38,523 nt of DNA from a virus, in IMG/VR virus record IMGVR_UViG_3300045738_002446, positions 1 to 38,523 of that record; one strand, written 5' to 3'. Below are positions 1 to 7,380 of this stretch, one piece after another. The notes under the pieces are model-generated. The model made no database searches and was not told where the DNA came from. It was given only the letters and a program-made list of their open reading frames with translations. The stretch's first letter is position 1. The number at the start of each line of letters is the position of its first letter. A program made the translations under genes and the position numbers.

Positions 1-195
1 ATGACAAATCTACAAGAAATTACAGCAACAGCAAAATTATTTTTAACTGACTACGCTAGTTATAACAATGGCACGCAGTTTGAATTTGGGCACTGGGTAG
101 ACTTAACAGACTTTGCAGATGCTGAAGATTTTTTAGAATACGTTAAAAACCACTTTAAAGAAGCTGACAAAAAAAGCCCTTTTAAGGGCTTTTAA
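1..195 (+). CDS. ArdA-like antirestriction protein, short or truncated
   Basis: The 64-residue product resembles the N-terminal part of ArdA-family antirestriction proteins: residues 11-36 contain the pattern AKLFLTDYASYNNGTQFEFG followed by HWVDLTDF. ArdA proteins mimic B-form DNA and inhibit type I restriction enzymes; they usually have about 165-180 residues, so two thirds are missing. The last eight residues are encoded by a terminator hairpin, and the stop codon is the end of its T-tract. The frame may therefore be a remnant cut by rearrangement, or a naturally short protein. The window begins at its ATG, so nothing upstream can be seen. It lies on the opposite strand to the neighbouring phage tail and lysis genes. 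Whether it belongs to the phage (compare the anti-restriction mom gene at the right end of Mu) or to the host is not decidable here. Confidence 0.5.
   Translation: MTNLQEITATAKLFLTDYASYNNGTQFEFGHWVDLTDFADAEDFLEYVKNHFKEADKKSPFKGF
169..195. terminator. Bidirectional rho-independent terminator
   Basis: AAAAGCCC (172-179), loop TTTTAA, GGGCTTTT (186-193) forms a perfect stem flanked by an A-run on the left and a T-run on the right, so it can act in both directions. It overlaps the 3' end of the ArdA-like frame. Confidence 0.75.
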
Positions 196-312
196 ATTTT
201 ACGATACATTTTACCATAACACAAAAGAAAGTTTATAAGAACAGATAAAAAACCTATTCAGTAGCGAAATACAAAAGCTTTGCCAAGTGCAAAAAACCAA
301 TTTTTTTGAGGT

Positions 313-515
313 CAAAACCCCACGTATAAAGGTATTTACCCACCAAGTAAAAGTAATATTTTACAGGGTAAAACCCCACGTATAAAGGTATTAACCCACC
401 AAGTAAAAGTAATATTTTACAGGGCAAAACCCCACGTATAAAAGTAATTTGCTACACCCACCAAGTAAAAGTAATAACACACCAAGTAAAAGGAATTACC
501 CCACGTATAAAAGTA
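313..515. repeat. Tandem array of two alternating short motifs
   Basis: Motif A, CCCCACGTATAAA followed by A/G and GTA, starts at 318, 374, 430 and 499. Motif B, CACCAAGTAAAAG, starts at 341, 397, 459 and 480. The first two full units are 56 bp apart; later ones drift. The region has no gene and lies just downstream of the last minus-strand phage gene, where the right end of a Mu-like genome would be. It may hold transposase-binding sites, but this is inference. Confidence 0.85.
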
Positions 516-520
516 ACAGC

Positions 521-1141
521 TTACAATATTTTTTGTTGCCAGTAATAGGGTCTTGTTTCATTTATAATACTTTTAAGCTCTTTGGCTGCATTAAAGAAAA
601 TTAATTCTTCTGCTGGTGTTAAAGGTTTTGAGCTATCTGAATTTACAGACAAAATTAATGCTCTTTTATTACCATCTATACCTATTAAAAAATAGAACAC
701 ATGCGCTATTTCTCTAGTATTACCCCAAGTGGCTACCATTTTCATTTGAAATTCTGATATATCTAAACCACTTACACCATCTTTTAGCATGTTAGATATA
801 GCATTCTCCATATTTGGGCTGCATTTGGTTTTATCTTTACCCCAAAGCCTTAACACCTCTCCATGATTGGCGTTTAAGGCTTTAATGTAAATTGGCTTAT
901 CTATTCTAGGAATACCACCTCCATTTGTTACTTCTGCTGTAGCACAGATAATTTTTCTACTAACAACACTATCTTCTAAGCTTTTTAACAAATAGTTTAT
1001 ACGCTGTTTTAACATTGGTATTTTGTAAATTTCTTTTCGCTCTTTTTTAAAAGAGTTTCTATACCTTTTTACTGATAAAAATAGCGTGGTTGCGCCTGAT
1101 AATACTGCAATTACATTTTTTAGGGTTAAGAGTTCTAACAT
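521..1141 (-). CDS. Membrane-anchored phage protein of unknown function
   Basis: The 206-residue protein has one hydrophobic segment at residues 5-24 followed by a basic stretch (KRYRNSFKKERKE), which suggests an N-in or signal-anchor topology. The rest is a soluble domain of roughly 150 residues containing a TNGGGIPR motif near residue 72 that faintly recalls GAF-like folds; I do not recognise the family securely. It is the last gene of the minus-strand late block, 6 bp after the small two-helix membrane protein, so it may take part in lysis or superinfection control. No function is assigned. Confidence 0.7.
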   Translation of the reverse strand: MLELLTLKNVIAVLSGATTLFLSVKRYRNSFKKERKEIYKIPMLKQRINYLLKSLEDSVVSRKIICATAEVTNGGGIPRIDKPIYIKALNANHGEVLRLWGKDKTKCSPNMENAISNMLKDGVSGLDISEFQMKMVATWGNTREIAHVFYFLIGIDGNKRALILSVNSDSSKPLTPAEELIFFNAAKELKSIINETRPYYWQQKIL

Positions 1142-1147
1142 GGGGTT

Positions 1148-1369
1148 TTATAGCTTTTCTGATTTACGTGCAATTAACTTTTTAACCACTTCTACAGCCA
1201 GTGCTAATGATAAGCATACCAGTATTACATAGCCATCATTCTTGTCTAAAAACAAAGGTTGTTTTTCTACTAATGGCACTGCTATTCTAAAAATAGCGTA
1301 AAAGCCTAAAATAATAACAGATAAGTACTGTATAATTGTTCTAATGATTTGATTTGTTTTCGTTGTCAT
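1148..1369 (-). CDS. Small two-TM protein, holin candidate
   Basis: The 73-residue product has two hydrophobic helices (about residues 12-32 and 45-62) joined by a short polar loop, and a basic C-terminus ending in RKSEKL. Small size, two helices and a charged tail are typical of class II holins, which open the inner membrane at the end of infection. It lies in a group of three short membrane-protein genes after the tail fibre gene. The peptidoglycan peptidase of this phage is far away, at 14.2 kb, so the assignment rests on topology and position only. Confidence 0.5.
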   Translation of the reverse strand: MTTKTNQIIRTIIQYLSVIILGFYAIFRIAVPLVEKQPLFLDKNDGYVILVCLSLALAVEVVKKLIARKSEKL

Positions 1370-1396
1370 TGGTTTTAATTTTAAAAGGTTTATAGG

Positions 1397-1687
1397 TTAA
1401 ATTCCTAATGTTAATTGAATGTATAAATATGTTATAAAAATTAATATTGCTGAATAAGAGCCACTAACTGCATCCCAAAATTCACATTTGCCTGTTTTAA
1501 AAATATACTGTAGCAATTCAATTCCAAAATGGAATACTAAACAGGCTATAAAACCATATATAAAGCCATTTAAGCCAAATAAAAGCACTGCTACTACATA
1601 TATGATGGGATTTACAATATCTCCTAAAATATTGTGGTCTTTCTTGTCGGGTTTAATACTTTCTACTATTCTTTTTAATAAACTCAT
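1397..1687 (-). CDS. Small polytopic membrane protein
   Basis: The 96-residue protein has a polar N-terminus of about 22 residues and then three probable membrane helices (about residues 26-43, 44-60 and 76-93). The second helix carries the polar pattern HFGIELLQ and is followed by a short loop with KCEFWDAVSG. This arrangement loosely recalls YfiM/DUF2279-like small envelope proteins, but the likeness is weak. It stands 20 bp downstream of the large tail fibre gene and 27 bp upstream of the next membrane protein. An accessory holin or antiholin is possible. Confidence 0.5.
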   Translation of the reverse strand: MSLLKRIVESIKPDKKDHNILGDIVNPIIYVVAVLLFGLNGFIYGFIACLVFHFGIELLQYIFKTGKCEFWDAVSGSYSAILIFITYLYIQLTLGI

Positions 1688-1707
1688 AATTTTATTTTAG
1701 TTGGTTT

Positions 1708-4266
1708 TTACCAAGTTGATAATGCTGTACGTTTCCAAGTATTTGTAGCAACACAAACGTATATGTAATCTGCTGTGTATCTAATTTCGCCTGCTGTTCC
1801 TGTAGCTGTAGCAGATGCTGGGGCTGTATTTAAGGCAGTACCAACATTATAAGAACCAGCTGTTACTTTGCCTGATGTAGAAATTCTTTTAGAACCTGAA
1901 CCTAGCATTAGTATACCATCATCATTTATTTGTGTTGAGCCTGAAACAGCAATACCACTATTAAACAAACCAACACCACTAAAGCTCTTTGTACCTGTAA
2001 TGGTTTCTGTTACATTGCCTGTTTTACGCATAAAATCTGTACTATCTAAACTATCTAAGGTTTGTGCATTTACGTTTGTTAATTGTGAGCCATCGCCTAT
2101 GTCGGATAATAAAGCAAAAGTTCCATCTGCATTAGGTAATTCTAAGTACCTATTATTTGTAAGATTGGTAGATTTTATAATAGCCGATAAATCAGCCACA
2201 TTATCAATGGTTAAACTTGTACCAGCCGTTGTTTTACCAAAAACAACTAAATCATCTTGGAAACTAGCTTGGTTATTGAATATAGCTTCAGAATTAATAA
2301 TTAGCTCCAGACCATTAAAGGTTTTTTCTCCTGTAATAATTTGAGTTACATTGCCTGTGCTTCTTACAAAGTCTGTACTATCTAAACTATCTAAGGTTTG
2401 TGCATTTACGTTTGTTAATTGCGAGCCATCACCTATGTCGGATAATAAAGCAAAAGTTCCATCTGCATTAGGTAATTCTAAGTACCTATTATTTGTAAGA
2501 TTGGTAGATTTTATAATAGCCGATAAATCAGCCACATTATCAATGGTTAAACTTGTACCAGCCGTTGTTTTACCAAAAACAACTAAATCATCTTGGAAAC
2601 TAGCTTGGTTATTGAATATAGCTTCAGAATTAATAATTAGCTCCAGACCATTAAAGGTTTTTTCTCCTGTAATAATTTGAGTTACATTGCCTGTGCTTCT
2701 TACAAAGTCTGTATCTGTAAAAGTGTTTAGAGTTGTAGCATCTACATCTGTAAGCTGTGAGCCATTACCACTAAATCCTTCTTGTGATGTTACCCTGTCA
2801 TAAAAGTAAACTCCATTTGGCGCTTGTGTATCAATATGAAAATAATCGCCATTTAAAGAACCAAAGTTTGTATCAACACCACTAGAGGTTAATCTTAAAG
2901 GGTAAGAACCTGTAATTGAGCCTTTATTTATATGAATTTGGTCGTAAAAAGTTCCTGTACCTGTTACATCCAAATCGCCATCTACTTTAATCCCTCCACT
3001 ATAGATTTCATGTTCATAAGAGCCACCTGCAAATTGAAATCTGAATTTATTTACAGAACTACTTCCTTTAAATACAAAATTTGTGTCATCTTGAGATAGG
3101 TTAAAACTAGAACCGCTAGCTAACTGATTAAAATATAAGTATGGTCTAGCTTGTTTTTCTATTCTAATATCACCATTTACATCTAAAATACCATCAATAT
3201 CAATACCGCTATTTGTAGTAGCTAATTTTTGAGAGTTATTATACTGCAACTTAACCTTACCACCTTCTTCATCAATTATTATCCCATTAAATACCTGTCC
3301 ACTTGAATCTTCTACAGAAATATAAGTATTATCACCATGAGATTGGTTTCTAATATATAAGTCACCTGTTTTGTTGTCTATATAAGAATTAGTGCCTGTA
3401 TGCCATAATCTTAAATCTCTATCATTACCTACAGCTAAATAATTATTATCTACAACCTTTATATCTCCATCAAGAGCAGTAAAGCTACCAAGATTATCAA
3501 AGTTAAACTTATCTACCCCAGAATATCTAATCATTAATCTTTCAAAAGTAGAATTACCACTTGCATCTAAATCTAAAATTAATGCTTGGTCAAAAGAACC
3601 ATCAGAGTAAAGACTAGTATATCCTCCATTTACAGAATTAGTAAATCTAATCACTTCTTGACCTACCCCTGTCGCGATATTGATTAAGCCATTAAAACTC
3701 CCTGTACCTGCTACATCTAAATTACCTGTAACATTTGTATTTTTAAGTAGGTTTATTTCACCATTCCTAGACCATATTTGAATATCATCTGATGCCATAC
3801 CAAAATAACCATGCATTGTTCCAGCTCCTTCTGAAAGTCTAAAATAACCACCTATTTCAGAAGAATTAGTTGCGTTAACATCTCTTAACACCAATTCAGG
3901 TGCGTTTGTTAAAATAGTTTGTTTTGAGTTAAAATCATTATCAACATTAGTAAAAGCCACATTACTTAATGGTGTTTGGTAATCTGTACCAGCTATAAAA
4001 TTACTAGCATTGTAAAAGCCTTTGCTATTAACCCAAGCAGTATCTGCTTTGGCTGCTAAATAAGGGTCTAAATCTGCTAAGAACTTTAAAAACAAGTTGC
4101 TGTACTTAACATGTTTTACCATTTTGTTAGAGTCGTACACCAGCAAGCTATCTGCCATAGTTTTTTCAGGTACATTACCTATAAGCACTTTACCACTAAA
4201 TTTTTGGGTTTGTGCGTTTGCTAAACTGCCTATCATAAAAAGCAGTACTATTATTATTTTTTTCAT
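1708..4266 (-). CDS. Large tail fibre/spike protein with N-terminal secretion signal
   Basis: The 852-residue protein is dominated by repetitive, beta-rich, Asn/Thr/Gly-rich sequence typical of trimeric phage fibres. It ends in a short conserved-looking tail (GTAGEIRYTADYIYVCVATN, then TWKRTALSTW) of the kind seen at the C-termini of Bacteroidota phage fibres. Motifs such as GDGSQLTNVNAQTLDSLDSTDF recur. Residues about 520-745 hold two virtually identical copies of a 112-residue repeat. Unusually for a virion protein, the N-terminus looks like a Sec signal peptide: Met-Lys-Lys, a hydrophobic core, then SLANAQ with a probable cleavage after Ala. It is probably the receptor-binding protein; the signal might instead mean that it is exported or displayed on the lysogen surface. 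It follows the baseplate-type gene by 11 bp. Confidence 0.75.
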   Translation of the reverse strand: MKKIIIVLLFMIGSLANAQTQKFSGKVLIGNVPEKTMADSLLVYDSNKMVKHVKYSNLFLKFLADLDPYLAAKADTAWVNSKGFYNASNFIAGTDYQTPLSNVAFTNVDNDFNSKQTILTNAPELVLRDVNATNSSEIGGYFRLSEGAGTMHGYFGMASDDIQIWSRNGEINLLKNTNVTGNLDVAGTGSFNGLINIATGVGQEVIRFTNSVNGGYTSLYSDGSFDQALILDLDASGNSTFERLMIRYSGVDKFNFDNLGSFTALDGDIKVVDNNYLAVGNDRDLRLWHTGTNSYIDNKTGDLYIRNQSHGDNTYISVEDSSGQVFNGIIIDEEGGKVKLQYNNSQKLATTNSGIDIDGILDVNGDIRIEKQARPYLYFNQLASGSSFNLSQDDTNFVFKGSSSVNKFRFQFAGGSYEHEIYSGGIKVDGDLDVTGTGTFYDQIHINKGSITGSYPLRLTSSGVDTNFGSLNGDYFHIDTQAPNGVYFYDRVTSQEGFSGNGSQLTDVDATTLNTFTDTDFVRSTGNVTQIITGEKTFNGLELIINSEAIFNNQASFQDDLVVFGKTTAGTSLTIDNVADLSAIIKSTNLTNNRYLELPNADGTFALLSDIGDGSQLTNVNAQTLDSLDSTDFVRSTGNVTQIITGEKTFNGLELIINSEAIFNNQASFQDDLVVFGKTTAGTSLTIDNVADLSAIIKSTNLTNNRYLELPNADGTFALLSDIGDGSQLTNVNAQTLDSLDSTDFMRKTGNVTETITGTKSFSGVGLFNSGIAVSGSTQINDDGILMLGSGSKRISTSGKVTAGSYNVGTALNTAPASATATGTAGEIRYTADYIYVCVATNTWKRTALSTW
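2036..2712. repeat. 336-bp direct tandem duplication in the fibre gene
   Basis: Copy 1 (about 2036-2376) and copy 2 (about 2372-2712) are offset by exactly 336 bp and are almost identical; I noted silent differences such as GTGAG/GCGAG and TCGCC/TCACC near 2090 and 2427. The unit is a multiple of three, so 112 residues are duplicated in frame. Near identity suggests a recent duplication or ongoing homogenisation. Confidence 0.9.
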
Positions 4267-4277
4267 GGTTATCTATT

Positions 4278-5048
4278 TTAAGTTAAATCTATTTCGTCTA
4301 ATACTAAGTAATTGGTTCTACTGGTTGCACCACCACCTAAATACTTGGCTTTACCCCAGTAAGTGTTGTTATCCCAAAAACCATCTATAATAACATCGTT
4401 GGTTTCTAATAAGGTTTTTGCACCAGCATTAGTTGGGTGTTTTATTAGTGTAAATTTGTTACCATTTATGGTAATTTTATCTACATCGTTTTTGGTAGCA
4501 AACCATGCTGTTACATCTACAGAAACTGTAGTACCACCAAGCGTAGTAAAGTCTAATATAAAATCTGATGCGCTTCTTTTACTGGCATTGTTTAACGCTC
4601 CTAAATCTACCAAGTCTTTTATAGAAATATCTATAGTAGCACCACCTGTAAAGGTAAAACGTATGCTATCTTTATAGTTATCTGCATCGTTACTATCTAT
4701 AAAAGTAGGTGGGTTACTTTCATCTAAAAAGCTTAAATTATCTATAAGGTCTTTTAAGTCTTTTACTGCTTTAGAATTTGCTGCTACATCTGTAGCACCG
4801 CTATTTAAAGCACTAGATAAAGCTGGTGTTACTCGTTTCCAAACTACACCTGTTAAGCTACCAGCTGTAGGGTAGGTTTCTAACTTGTAACGCAAGCCAT
4901 CTGCTTCATGGAAAATAACATGCCCTACTTGTATGGCTTGGTTTGTAATTAATAAATTACGTGCTGCATCATTGGCAACCCTATATTTTTTATCTATATC
5001 TTGGCTGCCCGTAATTTCTATACTGTGTGGAAAAATTTGCTTACTCAT
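4278..5048 (-). CDS. Phage baseplate/fibre-associated protein
   Basis: The 256-residue product begins with MSKQIFPHSIEITGSQDIDK, a start style common in virion accessory proteins, and has a middle region of short beta and helical stretches. Its last 60 residues (about 198-256) carry a module with the pattern FxLIK...GD/NDxIxDxFWDxxTYWxKAxYLGG that also occurs twice at the C-terminus of the adjacent tail hub protein. The sharing of that module implies that the two proteins bind the same partner or assemble together at the tail tip. It lies between the hub gene (11 bp away) and the large fibre gene (11 bp away). A receptor-binding or fibre-attachment role is inferred. Confidence 0.65.
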   Translation of the reverse strand: MSKQIFPHSIEITGSQDIDKKYRVANDAARNLLITNQAIQVGHVIFHEADGLRYKLETYPTAGSLTGVVWKRVTPALSSALNSGATDVAANSKAVKDLKDLIDNLSFLDESNPPTFIDSNDADNYKDSIRFTFTGGATIDISIKDLVDLGALNNASKRSASDFILDFTTLGGTTVSVDVTAWFATKNDVDKITINGNKFTLIKHPTNAGAKTLLETNDVIIDGFWDNNTYWGKAKYLGGGATSRTNYLVLDEIDLT

Positions 5049-5059
5049 ATCGTTTGTTT

Positions 5060-7015
5060 TTATGGTTCTAAATTGGTTTGCCCTAATACCTTCCAGCTAC
5101 TTTTAATATTTACATTACCCCCTAAATATTGGGCTTTATCCCAGTAGTCGAACTCTGTAAACAGGTTATCGTAAATAAAGTCGCCCACTTCTAACTGGGT
5201 AACATCTGTATTTTGCCAGCCTTTTATAAGCTTAAATTGCCTATCATTTATCAATACAAATTCTAAAGGCGTAGGTTCATCAGGAAAAGCATCTACATCT
5301 TCTTCTAAAGGTGTAAAATCTATAGAGTTTGCTTCTAGCCAGTTGCTTCGTATGTTTTTGTTATTGCCTAAAAACTGCCAAGCTTGTACGTAGGTGTTTC
5401 TATCCCAAAAATTGCCACTAATAATATCGCCAGTTTGCAAGGCATCTGCTTGGGTATTATCAAAAGATTTATGCAAGTAAAAAGTTTGGTTATTTACTAC
5501 AATTGTATTGCCACTTGAACCTGTTACTGTGTTGGTTATATTTTGCACAGATTGATTTAAAAACACTGTTTTTTGTGTAGCAGATAATTTAGAAATCCTG
5601 TTATTTAATGCCTGAAATTGCTTTACAGTTTTTGTAGACGTTCTGTTTACATAGTCTTGCAGCTCATAGGGTATATAATCTGCAATAAGCGCAGTAATTT
5701 TATTTTGATTTACCAAAGGGTATTTAAGCTCTTGAATACGTATAGCCCTATCTACACCAAGAGTTACATCTTTAATTTTAACCAAATCACTAGCATTTAC
5801 TACTATTTCATTGGCTTTGGTATATTTTGGGTCTATTTTAACTTCGTACAAGGTTTTAGGCACACTATTGGCATCTAAATAGGCTTGTGTAGCCTTTTTT
5901 AACTCTAGTTCTGCTTGTATTACATAACTAGGTGGCATTTTTAAATCTACTAAGGTGTATAAATCGCCAATTCTAGGCATTTTACCAGTTTTAGGTAATG
6001 TATAACCATCTGTATCTTGAAAGGCTTTAAAATAGATGCGTTTGTCTAAAACACTGTATTTCCATATTTCAAATTCAACCCCATTTAAATCGCCACTTTT
6101 AAACACAATTTTAGCACTTTGCCCTTCTAACAGAAAATCGTTTATATTAAAATCTAAAGTTGAGTCTGCTACATAGCTGTTTTCATCAAAAGCATCGTTT
6201 GTAAAAAACACATTTGCATCTGTTATAGCTGCTGTTCTTTGTGGGTAAATGGTTTCGTCTGTAAAATTGGCTTCACGTATGCCATAAATGGCTGTGTTTT
6301 GCTCTAGTTTACGTTCTTCAAAAACAAGTTTTTTAGCTCTATCTCTATAATCGAAAGGTATATTTTTAGTACCTCCAAAGCCAAACACTCTTGTAAATAC
6401 TGCTTTAGAGTCTACCTGTTTACGCTCTATATTGTACAGCCCTTTATTACGCCCATACTCGAATGTAATATCTCTTGGTGTGCCTATTACTTTTTTAAAG
6501 TTTATAGTTTTACCATCTAATTCAAATTCAAATTTAAAAGTGTTTGCAACCTTATTTAAAGCTTCTAAACAGGTTTCGTTTACAAAGTCTAACAGTAATG
6601 CCCCACTTTCTTCTACAGTGCCTACTTGCCAGCCACTTTGTATTTGGTTTATCTGCTCTACAATTAGGGTTAAGAATTGGCTTACTGTGCCTACTTCAGA
6701 AAATTCAGAAAGCCCATCACTAGAAATAAATAACTTATAATTAAGTTGGTATAAAATACCATGAAAAAACACCTTGTACTTATTGGTAAAAACATTGGTT
6801 TTACTAATGGTAGGTAAATGTTCTAAAGTGTAGGTTTTGTTATTTAAGGTAACATAATCGCCCAACTGAATAGGTATTGCAGCTGGCACAATAAAGTGTG
6901 CTTCAATAACTTCTACTTCCATTACTTTTTGGGTAAATACTGTTTTAGTATCAATATTTACACTTGCAATTGCTGTAGCTGGTGCTGTACCTCTATATAT
7001 TGTTAATTCATTCAT
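5060..7015 (-). CDS. Tail hub / tail-associated protein (endopeptidase-tail family-like)
   Basis: The 651-residue product has an N-terminal part of about 400 residues that looks like siphovirus tail hub proteins (gp27-like fold, the Tal or prophage endopeptidase tail family): a short beta start (ELTIYRG), LGDYVTLNN at about residue 56, and a long beta-rich body with YNIERKQVDSKAVFTRVFGFGG. A central coiled segment (residues about 470-500, FQALNNRISKLSATQ) follows. Two copies of a roughly 60-residue module (about 512-575 and 592-651) end the protein, and the same module ends the neighbouring 256-residue protein. It overlaps the Dit-like gene by ATGA, so the two are translationally coupled. No peptidase motif was recognised, so lytic activity is not claimed. 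Confidence 0.65.
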   Translation of the reverse strand: MNELTIYRGTAPATAIASVNIDTKTVFTQKVMEVEVIEAHFIVPAAIPIQLGDYVTLNNKTYTLEHLPTISKTNVFTNKYKVFFHGILYQLNYKLFISSDGLSEFSEVGTVSQFLTLIVEQINQIQSGWQVGTVEESGALLLDFVNETCLEALNKVANTFKFEFELDGKTINFKKVIGTPRDITFEYGRNKGLYNIERKQVDSKAVFTRVFGFGGTKNIPFDYRDRAKKLVFEERKLEQNTAIYGIREANFTDETIYPQRTAAITDANVFFTNDAFDENSYVADSTLDFNINDFLLEGQSAKIVFKSGDLNGVEFEIWKYSVLDKRIYFKAFQDTDGYTLPKTGKMPRIGDLYTLVDLKMPPSYVIQAELELKKATQAYLDANSVPKTLYEVKIDPKYTKANEIVVNASDLVKIKDVTLGVDRAIRIQELKYPLVNQNKITALIADYIPYELQDYVNRTSTKTVKQFQALNNRISKLSATQKTVFLNQSVQNITNTVTGSSGNTIVVNNQTFYLHKSFDNTQADALQTGDIISGNFWDRNTYVQAWQFLGNNKNIRSNWLEANSIDFTPLEEDVDAFPDEPTPLEFVLINDRQFKLIKGWQNTDVTQLEVGDFIYDNLFTEFDYWDKAQYLGGNVNIKSSWKVLGQTNLEP

Positions 7016-7380
7016 GCAATTACATGTAGTTTTATATTAAACTTTGCATACACTTTGCCACGTATAAACACTTTATTTATAGTAAAACCTTCTTTGGCAA
7101 ATGTTTCTAAATCTCCATTACCAATATTTACTGTTTTAGTACCAGCTGAAGAAAACAGCGTGTATAAAGCATCTGTTTTACTTTTAAAATCTGCCAAATT
7201 ATCTGCTATAATAAATGCGTGTAATTCTAAAACATTGGCACGCCTTTTTGTAATTTGATAACCAGCTTTGCCATAAATGGTAAAAAATTGTTCTTTACCT
7301 TCAAGCAAATCTGCAACACCATTGTAAGCACTTAAATACAAGCCATAGGTTAAAAATGATATGTTATTGATGGTTGCCAT
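7012..7380 (-). CDS. Small Dit-like distal tail protein
   Basis: The 122-residue protein begins TINNISFLTYGLYLSAYNGV and matches in layout the N-terminal 130 residues of the next upstream protein (INNIPLTNYGIQPSFVQGEG), including the later FKSKTDALYTLF / FKTLVDGFTDLVLF pair. Both look like the ring-forming N-terminal domain of distal tail (Dit) proteins, which connect the tail tube to the hub. This copy consists of that domain alone. It overlaps both neighbours by a few bases, which fits coordinated translation. The pair probably arose by duplication and may form a mixed ring at the tail tip. Confidence 0.6.
   Translation of the reverse strand: MATINNISFLTYGLYLSAYNGVADLLEGKEQFFTIYGKAGYQITKRRANVLELHAFIIADNLADFKSKTDALYTLFSSAGTKTVNIGNGDLETFAKEGFTINKVFIRGKVYAKFNIKLHVIA

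Noticed and set aside
196-320. Exact right phage terminus and 5-bp target duplication
   Set aside because: No 5'-TG...CA ends with a matching pentamer at both junctions could be recognised by eye, so no terminus is claimed.
313-515. CRISPR array
   Set aside because: Repeats are short, two motifs alternate, the sequences between repeats are themselves repeated, and no cas gene is present.
521-1141. Mom-like DNA modification gene at the right end
   Set aside because: The protein has an N-terminal TM segment and no acetyltransferase-like or nucleotide-binding motif.
1868-2680. Two repeated + strand frames with identical sequence
   Set aside because: They are antisense shadows of the duplicated fibre repeat, with no independent start context.
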